In this document: one piece after another, positions 14,747-29,605 of the stretch
Layout of the letters: the number at the start of each line of letters is the position of its first letter
Numbering within the stretch: position 1 is the stretch's first letter
Assembly (NCBI GenBank): GCA_037954235.1
Contig: JBBMOA010000007.1
Span: 24,939,457-25,003,456 of the forward strand
Reading direction: 5' to 3'
Length of the DNA: 64,000 bases
Source: Aulostomus chinensis
Lineage: Eukaryota > Chordata > Actinopteri > Syngnathiformes > Aulostomidae
Made by a program: the position numbers and the translations under genes
Notes under the pieces: model-generated
Database searches by the model: none
Told to the model about the DNA's origin: nothing
What the model saw: only the letters and a program-made list of their open reading frames with translations

Positions 14747-17708
14747 TCCCAGAGAAAGCTTTTTATCTGTTTCATCCGCGAGGCTTGCCCCAATATCTCC
14801 GTGCGGGGACTCTGACTCACCCCACCGTGCGTAAAGGCTGGACTGCGAGTTACTGTCACAGCCGCCAAGGGTCTTGATTGGTAGCACCAAGTTCAAAAAT
14901 TATCCGGCTTCATTTTGTTTTCTGTCATTGTCTCTGCAGACACTTTGAGCGGGCACAGGAAAGCGTCTAAAAGCGGCAGCAGCTTCACTCGCGGCATGGT
15001 GTGACATCATGATGCTTAAATTATGGCGACAGGACACAATACACAGCAACACATCTCCATTCTGACTTTTGCAGGATTTGCTGTTACAGAAAGAGGTGGG
15101 CACTTTGAATTTTAATATTTAAATGTGCATGTCCCTCTCAATATATTGAGACTATATATAGTGTGTACTTGTGTATATTTGTATTTTCTGATGTGAAACA
15201 GAAATGAAAAGTCTTAAATATACTGTTCATCCTGGCTAGTGTTGGATATCCTCTACTCAAATAAATGATTCGAACATGTGAGTTTGCACAAGCACTGTTA
15301 AGTTAAATCAAAGCTTTCTGTTCGAGAAAAATCGGATTGCTCCCATCGCTAAGGTATTAAATAAAATGATTTTTTCTGCACACACACACACACACACAAA
15401 CACACATACACACAAGACTGATGTGTAGTTGTATTTCACAACTTGGACACACTTCTTCAGAATTTACTATCTGCAAAACACATTTTCTCTTCACCTGCGA
15501 CTCAAGAACCATCAGAGCAGTCTTTGCATGCAAAATTACCACTGCAGTAAATGCATCAAACTTTTTTTTAAATTTTCCATCAAATTTATTGAGTTGTGTG
15601 TCACGTTTATCTAAGAGATTTTTTTTTTAAATAAACACATTCAGATTTTTAATCTGAGCAGCAAACGTCCTCTGTGCACTGTACGCGCCAGCAGCCAAGT
15701 TACTCAATCTGCAATCCTTCAAAAAGACTGAAAGACCTCAGGGATGTTTTAAAACTGACTCGAGCTATCACTCACAGCAACTCTCACTGTATCTAATGTT
15801 GCACCTGTTGCATGAACTGCTTTAAAATACCAGACTTGACAGACAGTAAACACAGGCTGCACATACTTTTTCATCCTGGGCACACAAACAATTTTTTTAC
15901 CCAGCAACATATTTTACTCTGCAGCCACATAGGCCTCTTGATAGCTGCTATAAATACAAGCTACCTCTCACATTAAAGGGACTCGTGTTTCTGTTCATCC
16001 TCGCTAACGTTCATAATAATTTTGATGCTGTTGGCGCAAACAACACAACCCTGTTGACCCCATATTGCATAGAGACAAGGGTAATGAGATTAGCCGAGTA
16101 TGAGTGTGACCATCGTTTGTGACGTGTCCTCTCCAGATTGTGCGTGCACAGCTTTCAGGCTCTGCAGTTCATGTGACAAAATCACCACAGTTAGGAGAGT
16201 GAGGATTACTGGGAGGGGTGACCGGGTTCACAGAGCAGCAAGCTCAGGGCAAGAGTTAGGCGCGGCAAGCTTGTGCCAAAGGAAATGACATAAAATGTGT
16301 ATCTGACTGTTTCCAGGAAGAATTCTGTGCCTCTGGATGATAGTTGGTCCCATTTCAATTCCTGGTTGAACTTCTCGGCCAATCTCCAGTTGCATTTCAG
16401 TCTTTTCCTTTGTCTTCCTTAACTACATCGCCAATTTCTGGAGAATTTGTCTGAACCGATCCTAAGGGTTGAGCTATAATTGGCCTGGCACACAATCAGA
16501 TCCAATATTCAGCATTTTAAAATGTATCAGGATTCAGATTTTCTTTTCATCAAATAGCAGATAAATAAAAGCTTGCCCTCAACTGCAGCTGCCTCTCCGT
16601 CTGCAGACACAGCAATGTCCCACCCTCATCAACATCTGATTGGTTACACTTCTTGAATAATAATTTCCCTGAGTACAAAGTTAAGATTTATAAATTTGGT
16701 TTATTTTTTTATTTTAATTACTATAATACACTACAAGGAGCTAGTTTTTCTTTCTTAGATTCCGTTAACTTGATGAGAGCTGATAGGAGTTCTTTTTTCA
16801 AAGTTTAAAGATAATAAAATGTTCTCTTATCTGTTTGTTGCAATGATTTTTTTGTGTTGGAGTTTATGCTTTTCAGACGCTGCTTTTTTTTTTTCTTTTT
16901 TTTTTTACTACAAATAGATATTGGTTCCAAATATTGGTTATCAGTCTTCTCGGGTACTGATCAGTATCAGTAATGGCCTTAAAAAGAACATATCGGTCGT
17001 CCCTTTACTTAACGCAACGATAAAAAGTTTTGGGTTTTTTTTATGTATGATTTTGTGCTTTTATTTAAATATTTATTCATCTATTTGGAGGTGGGGTCAA
17101 CCTGCTGCTAAAAAAATCACACTGATTGTCCTGAGTTCACGCCACCCTGGCTGCTCCAGACGTGAACTGCGGGTCAAAGACACGCCTCTGACTCGCCTTG
17201 TCAGATCAAGTAACCTTTGTTGACTCGCTGTTAAACTGGAGCACCTGTTCTGTTCTACCTCCTGACTTTCATTAATTGCATGGTGACCTCTAAATTAGTG
17301 TATTTTCTTTAATGAAAGCCGTAATATTTCACTCTTTGGCGGTCATTGGTGGGCGCCTCTCATACTACCATATTACATCATAAGGCCATTTCCTCAGGTG
17401 TGAGGAGAAACTGTGCCGAAGTTTTTGACAGAGGGAATTACTTCTTCTTCTTTTTTTTTTACACTTTGATGTACTCGTCCAAGTGGGTCGACCAGATCCA
17501 TCTCAAATTTGGTCAGAAACACCTGAAGAACTTGGCGATGGGTTATTGTGAAGACTGAGTCTTCCGTTAATTGGTGCTACCATGGCGGAGCGGCCAGGCT
17601 AGCAGACAGTGTAGTAACTGGACTCCACAGGGTCAGATCTTTTCCAGCCTGCACACTTTTGATGAGCATCCTAGACTGAAGACACTCACAATCTGAATTA
17701 AAGTCACA

Positions 17709-17724
17709 ACGCCCCCTAGTGGAT
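17709..17724 (-). promoter_or_regulatory. CTCF-like motif
   Basis: The reverse strand reads CCACTAGGGGGCG, a near-perfect match to the vertebrate CTCF core. It is motif evidence only. Confidence 0.45.
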
Positions 17725-17836
17725 GCAGGAAGTGATATTTGTGCCACAGTGCACACATTTGTCTGCTCTTTCATGCAAAATCCAAATCAGGTTTCACTTC
17801 TCTCTTGCTCAACAGAACAGCCACACACCCCAACAT

Positions 17837-17838
<2 letters not shown>

Positions 17839-17880
<42 letters not shown>

Positions 17881-17899
17881 TAGAGAAAGAGAAAGAGAG
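17839..17899 (+). repeat. (GT)n(GA)n compound microsatellite
   Basis: About fifteen GT units pass directly into GA/GAAA-rich sequence. A similar compound repeat is at 59584-59641. Confidence 0.95.
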
Positions 17900-19145
17900 G
17901 GCCTGCTCATCACTGCTTGCAGCTTTAATTAAATGTGCCAGGGGTCAAAAGGTCACTTTGCAGAAGTACAGGCTCATTGAATGTCTTAATTTATTTGAGC
18001 ATCAAGGAAGCAATGTTTCTTTTGTGTCTGACCTTCTTTTCCCCCCCCCCTTTTTTTTTACAGTAACTGCCTGATTTTTATTTGTTTGAATATATGTTCT
18101 GTCAGTTTTGACCCTGAAGTGAACTTTTTCCTCCTCAGGACAGCTGACATTCTTGGTCTTTAAACTCAAAAGCATGAGCTAAGAAACTAACATTTGAAGT
18201 AGAGGCGGGAGTAAAAGCACACGTCCCTGTTACTGAAGTCTTCTTCAGACAATGGCTTCTCTTATGATGCTTGATCAAGAGTCCAGACACAACATACTTA
18301 CACATGCAAAACCACTTGATATTCAGATTGAGGATTACGAATTGCTTGTATCTGCTTCTCCCAGAATTCAATGGAGTTTCAGGCACGTGAATTCCAGACA
18401 TGGGCTAAAGTGGTGAGGACGCTTTTGACTGCTGAGATGTTTTGCTTGCATGAATGCTCCTTGACCTCAGACTGTCTGGAGGCTCTTTCCACAGTAAGTC
18501 ATGCTTATTTGTAAACAGAATGCTTTGCTGAGCTTCTCCACATTCACCATCCAGCCTCTGAATAAAGCCACTTTGCATAAGGAATCCATTCTACCCAGTG
18601 TCCGGACTCTATTCTTTCTATCTATATTTGTTGCGGAGGACTTGATTTGCTTCAAATCGGAAATATTGGACAAAATGTTTACACAACACATGTATTAATC
18701 AGTATATCACCCACTGAATATTGGGAATGAATGACTTGCTGTTTAATGTCAGACCACCGACATCACAGACAATAAACCCTGAATGAAATGTATGAAATGT
18801 AACAAGCTTGTAAACCAAAACTGGCACCAGATCTAAAACTGTTGGCTGTTGCAAATGTTCTCACATTCTCAGTTGAGCAAATCTGTTGACTTTCAGTACT
18901 ACCTCTGTAGAAAAACACGTTCATTAAATTCTCTGCTGGAGCCCCTATGTGGGCATCCCCTAGTTATTGACAGATGCATGAATGACTCAATGTGCGTCTG
19001 GATTTGTAACCTGCGAGGGCTTGAGAGAAAGCCTGGGAGACAATGGCAAGTGAGGCAAAGCTGTAGAGCCTTCACTCCAAACAAAATGTCATTGTTCCTG
19101 GGTTCCACAGTTTGGGGGTAGTCATCACCCACACCCCCCCTCCTC

Positions 19146-19189
<44 letters not shown>

Positions 19190-19201
19190 CACACACACAC
19201 C
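19146..19201 (+). repeat. CA microsatellite, one interruption
   Basis: CA repeats over 56 bases with one AAA interruption, preceded by a C7 run. Confidence 0.95.
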
Positions 19202-19945
19202 AAAACTCGCAGTACCTCAGTCCACTGTCCCACCCCAGTCTTTGCACCAGCTCCGAGAACTGCTAGTACGGCTAGTAATTAAACAGGGCTGCCTCTCAGT
19301 TTCTGCTACTCCATGGGGGGAGTCACTCCATGAAATTCACTCCTCATTTTTGAGTCCAGACGGCAGTTGATGAGGGATTATCTGCTGGCAGAGGCATGGC
19401 ATACTCCCCTCCATAATCTTCAATTAGTTCAGTTCACGGTGATGTGTTTGGTGGACCTGCCACTACCTTTCCCACGACTTCCTCATAAACACCACTTGAA
19501 CACAGTGAAACCGAATGCATCCCATAAATCAATAACAGCACCAAGTCTTAGAACTTGAGGGTTTAAGGTGCATCTTTAACATCATGTTGTGTAACCCAAT
19601 AAATGCAACGCAATAAATACAAATGAAGGGAGCCCAACAATTTGGTATCTGGCATCAGTGTGCTGAAGGCCAGCTTGTACTGATATATACACTTTTCAGA
19701 TTAATATTTTATGCATAATGCAGTATATGATCAGTTTGTTGTTTATGTAAAATTTATCACATTTTCATGAAGTAATAATACAGATAGTGTTTGTATATTC
19801 ATTTATTTATACATTTGACTTTTGATACTTTACAAACTTCTTGTCGCAAGAAGCTTTTTGTTTCCATGCTGTGTCACTTTCGACATGACAAAGGCTTCTA
19901 ACGCACCTGAATATAAGGTCTATATATATATATGTATATATATAT

Positions 19946-20132
19946 CTCCAATCAGCCTAGTCCCCTCTTGCATGTCTTTGGACTGTGGGAGGAAGAGTAC
20001 ACGGAGAGACAAGCACAGGGAGAACATGCAAACTCCACACAGAAAGATCCCGTCCCCGAGCCGGGGCTCGAACCCAGAAACCTTCTCACTGCGAGGCGAC
20101 AGTGCTAACCACTGCACCACCGTGCCGCCTGT
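19946..20132 (-). mobile_element. tRNA-derived SINE, minus strand
   Basis: On the reverse strand the element begins GGCGGCACGGTGGTGCAGTG and contains an RNA polymerase III A box (TGGTGCAGTGGTTAGCA) and B box (GGGTTCGAGCC), followed by the fish-typical body with TGTGTGGAGTTTGCATGTTC and CTCCCACAGTCCAAAGACAT. Its 3' end runs into an AT microsatellite at 19921-19945. This is a widespread teleost short interspersed repeat. Open frames crossing it are not genes. Confidence 0.88.
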
Positions 20133-21576
20133 CTAGTTCAATATTTCCCTATCTAATCCTCTATCATTTTCACTTTAAAAATATGGTTACCAACGTGCCG
20201 AAGAATTACTTATCAGCATACTGCATGTCATGGCCTCCATTCACTCACAGTGATATGTTTGTAATTTCCAGTCATGGGCCAGAATGTAATAGTTCCAATT
20301 TAGTTACTGCTTTAGCCATTTACCCCCAGCAAGAAAAGGTCCCTGGTCAGAGGGCTTAATTGGAGCAGAAGGGCCCAAATGTAGATGCAAATGTTGTGGT
20401 TTTATTGGGATTTGCAGATTTATGTGGACAGTAACAGTATTTTTTTAAACCCTTTTCCAACGTAGCATTTAACAGAAAAAAAATTACAGAAAAAAACATA
20501 AAGAAACCTAACTACATGTTATCAAGAACAAAGAAAAATAGCATATGGAAAATGCATAAAATCCTGCCAATCTCAGCTAATGTGGCTCAGATGACTTTGC
20601 AGCGGCAACCTTAGTCTCTCTGAGGTAAACCTTATAACAGGCATGCTTTATACTCATCAGCGCCCCGTTCCTTATAGTCTTGGTTCATTAGCAGTTTGAT
20701 CAACTGAGAATTCAGAAGGTATGTCTTGAATTACTAAAGAGGAAACCTGTTAATTACTTCAACTGAAAGATGTTTCCAAAAGCTCTGTTTGGAGTTTTAA
20801 AACACAGTTCACTTAATTCTTGAAACACAATACTTGCGCTGTTTAACTGCAGCACCTTTGTCTGCTTTACAGCACTGTTAATGCTTTGTGAGAGCATACA
20901 ACTGGGAATACATGTAATATGTTCACTTATAGAGAAATTTGAAGGAAATTAGGAATTATATTAAAAATACAAATATCAAATTATCTTTCTATTTCTCGAC
21001 TCAATCAGTAGGAGTAGTTATTATGTATTTATGTTACAAGCGCCCAAGCTGACCTTTATTAATATTTTGATACTCTGTGGCTTGCAAATCTTCCAGGAAA
21101 CTATATTTTCTTATAAATCCTATAATAATCCTTCCCAAAAATAAAAAACCATGAAAAAAAATTCTTCTTTCATCAGGCATCTCAAGTTCTGGGTTTTTGC
21201 ATGTTAAAAAGGATCTGGGCCTGCTTTAAATGAACAGCAGTGTTTGGAAAGAAACACAATATTTTGCTGAACCAGTTCTCAGTACTTAAACCTTCGCTTT
21301 AGCTTATCTTGGAAAGAACTTACTCAGACACTGTATGTCAATCAAAACAATCTAATGCCGAGCGACTGCTGAGCTGTAAATCAAATGGAGTGTCTCACGA
21401 TGCAGAAAATGGCATGATAGGGATCTAGAGCTCATTCATGTCGATGAAAATGATTTCTCACCCACTCATCAATCAAATAATGTTTCATGAGTACCAGATA
21501 TGTTAGACAAGATGATGAAATGTCTGTCGTACCAGGAATAACAACAGCTACCTTTGTTTGGGTTTAAGTTACTGAT

Positions 21577-21592
21577 GCCCTCTAGTGGTCAC
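21577..21592 (-). promoter_or_regulatory. CTCF-like motif
   Basis: The reverse strand reads CCACTAGAGGGCA, matching the CTCF core in the same orientation as the site near 17.7 kb. Confidence 0.4.
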
Positions 21593-24500
21593 AGCAATTT
21601 TAATGGGCGCCAAGATGTCACACATCAATGGGCTCTGTCATGGCAGTTTGCGATTACTAACCCTGACTGTCACATTTCCAAACTGTCAAGACTGAAAATG
21701 TATTTATAAATATGAATATACCTTGAAGACACAGTTTTGGCAGAGCTATGCTACATTTCCCTTTCATTAACCTTCACTGTGCTAAGCTACCTCGTTGTCA
21801 GATAGTCGTTGTGGCCTCAGCTCCCTATACAGAGGAGAGAATTTGATTCATCACTTTGCCTGTCTCTGTGGAAGATGGCAAATAAGCAAATTTCCCAAAA
21901 TGTTGGCGCGTTACTTTAAGGAAGTCAAAACTTTAATCAAAGCCAAAATGTTTCTCTTTAACCTTAACAAGCACGTGAATCATTCCATCTTGTGTTATCT
22001 GTCCCCTTGACCAAAGTGTTGATGCAGTATAAAACATTATTTTTTAACAGTGACTTTCTAACTTGTATAGCAGCAGTTTTTTTTTAATGATTTTTCATAG
22101 TGATTCTGATGCACAAAATAGCGCTGTTCCCATGATAGTTGTATATATGTGTCGATGACTGTCTTCACTCTGACTATATAGAACTATTCATAACTTCTAA
22201 ATATAGCCTGTTTGAGTATAAGCAGCAAAATAAACTATTGTTTGTGTTTCTACCCACCATCAACAAAAGGTGGAGGTCAATGATGGGTTTTTTTTTTCTA
22301 ATCACAAGATTAACTGCTATTTTGACAAGGCAACAAGTTCATCTGTCTCAAGATCAAACAGTAGAACCAGAACACACAAGGTCATTCTAGCCACACTGCT
22401 TCTAGAGTAAACAGAAAAAGGCACTGTTGTATATCTGCAATGCCAAAAGGACTGGAAGTGTGGTTTAGCTGTGAACTAAAAGTTCGCTTGAAATAGCAGC
22501 TGTATTTTATGCCGAATTGTGATAAATTTTTATGGGGTAATCCTGCAGACAAATATGCAACTCCTTTTTACTGAGAAGAATTCTCAGCTAAAGTTCACTG
22601 GGTTCAAATTTATTCACAATAATAGCATTAATAACAATAAGAAGTCGTAAAAATGGTTCCACGCTGCAGTGAAAGCCATTCGGGTAGAGATGCACATCAG
22701 GTCATATTACATTATTATAGGAGGCGTAAAATCCACAGCAACACCCATTAGGGTGAGTCACATTCATATGGAGGAGTCATCTCAGGTAAAGTGATCACGT
22801 GGACTCCCATTGCACTTCAGATCTGGCACTTCATCCTATTATTGTTGACAAGAGCTGGCCCGTGCACTATGTTCCGTAAAAAAGTCAGCCTGACCCTGAA
22901 ACAAGGCCAGAAAGGCTGTGACACAAACAAGCAATTAGACTCACCTTAGTTTACCTGTGACCTGCTTTTAAGGACAAGTCGCTGCGGATTAGTGCCCATG
23001 CTGCCAAATGTTGTTGTAGATGCGGGGTTGGTTTTCCATCAGCGTGGCCTGCGTGAACAGTTGGACAGATACATCAAAATATTGCACAAATCTGCATATG
23101 ATGCTATGTTCATAAAAATGCATGAATAAAAATGTGTTGTCTAAAAATATTCCCAGCAATTGCATGTTGTGCTCTCTCTGCAGTGTTTTCACACACCAGT
23201 GCACAAGTGGTTTTTACATGTGGCCTGCAGTGTTTGCCTCGTGTGGTCTGGCCCTGTTGTTTGTTGGGGCATTACTGCATCTGATCTGTCTGATCTTGGA
23301 TCTCCATTTGAATGTTTTATCCCTCCAGCTGACCCAAAAGATCTTTGGCGTTTTAAACAGTCTGCCGGGCCGTCCCCACAGCCCTGCTGCACTGCTCTTA
23401 CTCAACGCAGCACATGTTATTCATCCCATGTTGTCATGAGCTGTCAAAGGCGGCCATGACAAATGCTTCTTTTCTGTTTAGGAAATGATCACATTGGCGT
23501 CACACTTCAAACCATCATTATCATTGCCAGTTGAGTAATCTGCCTTTGCAAAAGCTGTTTTGTGGGAATGCAGTGCCACAATTGCAAAGCAGGCAGACAA
23601 AAGGCATATGCAAAGTCGATGAAATACAACTATCTTTACTGCTTGCTGTCAAAAAAGCTTAAAAAACAACAGAAAAGGCTGATTAATTGTTAAATTTTAG
23701 GAATACGCTGTTACTTTACTTCAGAGCCCCAGAGAGGCCATAGACAGAGACAGAAACAAAAAAAAAACAACATCTTTTTGCCTCAAGATATCAATAACTT
23801 GTTCCCACTCTTTGATTAGTTAGAAGCCACATGATATACTGTAATTTCATAACATTAAAAAAAAGACATACTGTGGCCACTAATTCATCAAACGTGGGAA
23901 CAAGTTACATCTTGCGACCATTAAATATCTTTTTTCTCTCTCTGGAGATCTGTAGGGGATGTTGTGCTGGTATAATTCTGCAAAATTTGGGATCAAGTTA
24001 TCATCCTTTGCAAATAATTCTCTCTGTGGCCATCCCAAAACTCTGTACCTAACAGAATTTGACTGCAAAGAAAAGAATTTACAACTGTTGGTTACTGCAC
24101 ATTATGATTATTTTATATTTCTTACACCCCCTACATTGCTCCCTGAGATCACAAACACGCATTGTCCATGTCCAGGGCCAGAACAATTACTTCCTTTGTG
24201 GTGGGACACTTGGGGGTTGAGCAAGGTCAAGGATCTTTAAGAACTGGAGGCTATAAAAATGCATATATTCCTGGGAAGGCAAATCAGACTCATTTACAAG
24301 AAGGTTATTTACACAAGCATTTACACTGTGTTTTACTGAAAACTGGATATCATCCGCTAAAATCAAGCTTCCTCTGCTGGTGACCCGGCTCAGACAAAGA
24401 TATTTCAGCTGCTGCATGGAGACAGTTTTCTCCCTCCCAGCGTCACTCCTTCTTCCTCTGCACCCCTCCTTCACACAGTCTGATTCAGCACACTGGGCCC

Positions 24501-26365
24501 CTGGTGTCACTTTGCAATGGCATCACCACAAATCTGCGTTCGTGAGCCGGCCCATGTATCACCAACAGAGAGCTGTTTCCCCCAATGACAGAGCCAGGAG
24601 GGTCAGGGTGGGCGGGAATTGAATTTGAAACAGCCGAGATGGCTCAAGTAAAAGAATCACCGGCAAGGGGGAGGAAAAAAAAAAGAAAAGTTTTGCTCAA
24701 CTGAGATTTAAGGGGAAACAGGCATAATAAATCAAAAAGAGCTGATGGAGCTTCACTGTAATGACTCTCATTTGAACATTTAAAAAGGTATCTTGATTGT
24801 GTGAAAAAGCAACAGATTATTTGTCATGTTGAAGTTAAAGGCCAAAGAGTACATTTAAACTCTGTTTGATAGATGAAAATGATGGAAAAGAAGGAGATCC
24901 TTGAAAACTGGCACTCGTGGGAATATTACACTCTGAACTTCCATGTGACCCATATGATTAGAAGGAGTTGGAGCAGAAGATTTCACACATAGAGTGAGAG
25001 TCGGACTGAAGCAGTCTCGGGTGCTCTGTTAAAGGTGCTAAGGGTTAGCAGAGATTGATTGTGTGTGGTTTGGAAATTTGCTGCACATTCAACTGGAATA
25101 ATTTACTGGATAGATGGATCTTTATTTGAATATTTTGTAGAAAAGGTAACCTCATTAGTCGTGGTTTATTTTCTGGTCTTCTCATAATCGTCTTGTCAGC
25201 TGACATATTGCGGGAAATGTCATGCAACAAGAGAGTAGTAAATAAAGTACAAATATATTTTAGTATTTCATTTTGATAGGATCGTTTATCTAAAGTCATA
25301 TTTTGCAGTTTTGCCATTCTTCCACACTCACCAAGGTATTTTCTTGAGACAGTCGGTAAAACAAATTACAAAGTGGCAAGGCAACAGAAAAAATAAGTGT
25401 TTGTCACCTATCATTTTACTCTGTTTCTCATAAACATTTTCAGACCTGTTCTTTAACTTTGACTTAAAAAAAAATCTTCAATTGAAAGACTGAGTCTGGT
25501 TTGTTTAAACCAAAGAGTGTGGAGACGAACAGCCTGTGGTTCTCTGAATTAATGCAGGGTACTTGGTAAAATCCATGCTGCTCCTCAAGGTTGCAAAAGT
25601 TTCCTCCATGCAATCACCGACATGAATGACATTTCCTCACAGGGGAATAATCAGATTGTTACATGCATTAGTGATTATTATTCATTTAGTGTAAGTAGCG
25701 TTCACCACTACATAGTCCAGATTTCCTACCTCAACCCATGCACTACGAGAGGAGACAGTTTTGACGAGTCAGTCGTCCGAGATCGGTCAGAGATTTGCAA
25801 TCAAACTGAGTATTTACATATGTTTGATGTGTAAGGGCTTGGCTCCACATGCTAAAACAGACCAGTATAATGCACTTTGACTCCCAGCAATGGGCACCAT
25901 GTCTATCAACGTCTATCTTTGATCAAGCTCTTTTTGAATCTTAATAAGCGTACTGTTACTGTGCAGCGATACGCCCCGTGGGACGAGGGGTGTCTCAGCC
26001 AGACACTGTTTAAATCTCAAGGCAGGCCTGGAACTGGAGGAGATGTGTTCCACTGAATCTATAAAGTAGCATGCAATCAAGAGTCAGAGAGCCTCACTTA
26101 CATACACACACACACACATACACAATCGAGCTGGCAATCTAATCCACTGCAGTGTTGGCTGTAGTCAGGAAGTGCTAATGAAGTTATTACTGGTGTTCAT
26201 GTGTGCAGGCGTGCAGGCAGGGAGCAGACCTCCATTAGCCAGCTGGTGGATTTGTCTCAACTTTAGCTCACAGTGATTAATAAAGTGGAGAGGAAAAGGG
26301 AAGAGGAGTTCCACTCTGAAGTTTGTGCAGTAAAAATGTGTAAAAGTAATGTAGTGCAACAAATG

Positions 26366-26368
<3 letters not shown>

Positions 26369-26425
<57 letters not shown>
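26369..26425 (+). repeat. (AC)28 microsatellite
   Basis: Uninterrupted AC dinucleotides over 57 bases. Confidence 0.97.
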
Positions 26426-26429
<4 letters not shown>

Positions 26430-29230
26430 AGAGAAATGAAACAGTCACTCCAACGGAAAGGAAAATGTGGTCACAGGATTAGTGCTAAAAATACTGAAAG
26501 TTGATTTGGTTGTGTTATATGAAAAAAAAATTGGGACCACGTGTGAAAAAGATTTTGTTTTAATCTCAATATTCTGACTTTATTCTCACATTTATGAGCA
26601 GAATTCCAATAATTCATCTACTTTTTGTTTTCTACAATGTAATTCTGCTGTATTACATTTCTTTGCCCACATTGTCATTTTTCTAATGTTGTTTTAGATA
26701 TGAGGACTGTGCACCAAGATGAGTTGGATTTGATACACACTTTCTCTTAGAGGGGGATTTTTAATAATATAATCCTATGCTCTACTGTGTACTTGATGAC
26801 AAGATGGGATTTAACAATGATGATTTTGATGTCTGCATCAGTCCTGCAAAGATGGCAGCAATTAAGATGGCGGAAGGACGGGGGGACAGTCAGAGCTTGG
26901 CTCCAGGCATGCAGGAACCACCGACTGACTGCTGAAACGAACGCTTGCAGCTGCAGCCTTATTGCTGGTCCAACATCTCCCTCTGCTGGGTGTCCAAACT
27001 ACTCTTGGTCAAGGATGTAGTTAGCTGAACTGCGGAAGGTTTCAGCTTAAGTAAAAGCACGTGTCAACCCTTTGTATCCATTTGATTTTGTCCACATGTC
27101 AGCTTTTACTTGTGTATTTTTATTAAATGAAATTGAAGGAAGAAAGAATAACTTATCATGTAACATTTCCTGTATCTTCTGCTAGTTGTCAACAGGGGGA
27201 ACAGGAAAGGGACAAAGTGGCTCAACCTCATGCTTTAATATTTTATGCTGCATACTCTGTCTCCATCTGCTGGGAAGTCCCAGCTGTCACGGTTGTTACC
27301 TCAAAATGTTGAAGAAAACAAAACATCCAACTGTGGATGTGTTCCGGCCCTTTGACCGGAGAAAAAGACATTTCAGCCTTTTTGTTTTGCTGACAATGTT
27401 GGTGAAATTTCCTCATGCTTCATTTGGCAGCATATTCCTTAGCACAGCTATGATCTGTACATAACTCTGCTTAAGCTCCAAGATCTCGAGATTATATCGC
27501 AAGATCTCATTCGTTAACTCAGTGTTTAGGACACATCGCACATAGATTAAAATCTACTTCCTTGACATATTGCTCTTGATGGGCAGTGATTCCCAGAGAT
27601 GTCATCATTTGAATGGATTCCTGTCAGTGGTCAAGTCTGAATTTCATACATGAGCGCCAGGATCCAACCACCCATTAACCACCACTATATCCTTCAATAT
27701 ATTTAAGCGCTTGGTTATGAATGATTTATCTGTCCGACAGCATGCGGCGCCAGCTCTGAGCACGTTTGGGAGTCATTATTCTGTTCAAGCTAAATGAAGA
27801 TAAAGGAAAGACACATTTATTGCCCTCACGCACCATTGGTCCAAATAGAGGAATTGCATTGTCCGCATTTGCTATCTGCACTGTTCTGTGCAGCTTCTGT
27901 GTGTCTGTGCGTTTTTTCTGCCAACATGAGTTTGTTACAAATTCCACTAGATTCCAGTAAGTGGTGTCGGACAACTTTCCTGGGCTTAACGGGAAATCTG
28001 TCTTTGGGGTGCAAGATTATAACCTCTGTAAACCGCTGGTCAATGGAAAAGTCCTAATCCACTCATAGGCCAACCACTCCCGAGTGTAAAATTGGCTCCA
28101 GGAGATATGGAGGTGGCCGATTTGACCAAAAACAAATAAATTCTGTGAAGAATAAAATAAATACTCAGAAGAACAGCATGTGGGGAAAGGAAAAACATTT
28201 TGGTTTCTGTTTTCTTATAGTCACATTTGGTTAAAAGTGAATTGAACGACTCCGAGAATGCTACTATGAGAGAGCAGGCTTGCTTTGGCCCTTCTGTTAA
28301 ACTAAAATACTGAACTATTTTACAATATTTACACTCATTAACCGATTACAGATGACAATATAATGTGGGATTTTTGTGTAATTCAGACATCTCGCATATA
28401 AATGAAATTCATAAGATCATGACATTGCTTTCCACACTTTCGGTGGTCTCTCATTGCTAACTGATGATGACTTTTACTTTTGCACTTGTTGAATTGTTAC
28501 TTTTTTTTTTAAGAACAATCCTAACAAAAGATGCTTTCTTTGAATTATCTAAAGAAATACATGTTGTAAAAGAACTGTAGCACCGCAGCAAAATAAAAGA
28601 AAGTGCAAAGCCTTTCATGTCTCCGCAGCTTTGGTTTATTGACGCTATGACTGAAAGTATCATTGTCATGCTGATGCTGACTGATGTAACGGCCTGGCCA
28701 AAGCGCTTAGGATGGCTCTCTCTGACTCTCTCTCCACGTCCGCCAGCTGCTGTCGCCATCTTCACCCTGATACCAGACAGAAGGAAATTGAAGAAGAGAT
28801 GCAGAGGAAGAGGAAGAACCCCACAGAGCAGCCACAGTCCCAGTCCAATAGAACTCTGAGGTGCCCTTTGACTTCTACCGTCAAATACCCCAGAACGCTC
28901 TTCTGTTTGCCGATCCATGGGAATCGAGCCTGGCAGCAGGGAGCTCTTGGCAACACTGGCTGTCACTCTTCTTTCTCTGCGGAAATGTCTCCTTCCTCTA
29001 TACGCACTGAGGGGAAGCTTGAGGGCAGACACCCAGACCGACAGACAGACAAACCACAGTCAGCCCATGAGCTCTGGAGTTGAAATAGCAGTCACTTCTC
29101 ACAGGAAGTCGTTGCTCACTGAGATGCTTCACTGCTCAGACACAACAAAGTGAGCTTTTAGAGACACAAACACACAGGGAGAAAAGTGTGGGGTTAACTG
29201 GAGGCCAGGAACGGTCTGAGGGTTGACATA

Positions 29231-29232
<2 letters not shown>

Positions 29233-29304
<72 letters not shown>

Positions 29305-29313
29305 GTGTGTGTG
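29233..29313 (+). repeat. Long GT microsatellite
   Basis: About 67 bases of uninterrupted GT, one C, and a further GT run; it is among the longest dinucleotide arrays in the window. Confidence 0.97.
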
Positions 29314-29605
29314 AGTGTGCCCGAGCGCTGATTTTCAATGTAAATTATGGATGATTTATACCCTTGAAGCACTTTGGAAAGAGATCAAGTCAAAGCTAAC
29401 ATAAAAGTTCAGGTAATGTACTCATAAGGAGCTCATTTGTGTATTCTTAAAGGGTGTCATGCAACGTCTATGCTGTCCAATAACCCTTGCAACTTGTGTT
29501 GTTACACAAACTGTCGATGAGCCGCCTCTGAACTGATGTCACCAGGATGACATCCGGTACATTTATTGTTTTTGACTATTTAAGAGAGTCTGACTGAAAC
29601 CAAAT

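Noticed and set aside
19822..20359. Overlapping plus-strand frames near 20 kb
   Set aside because: They read through a minus-strand SINE and have no protein similarity I recognise.
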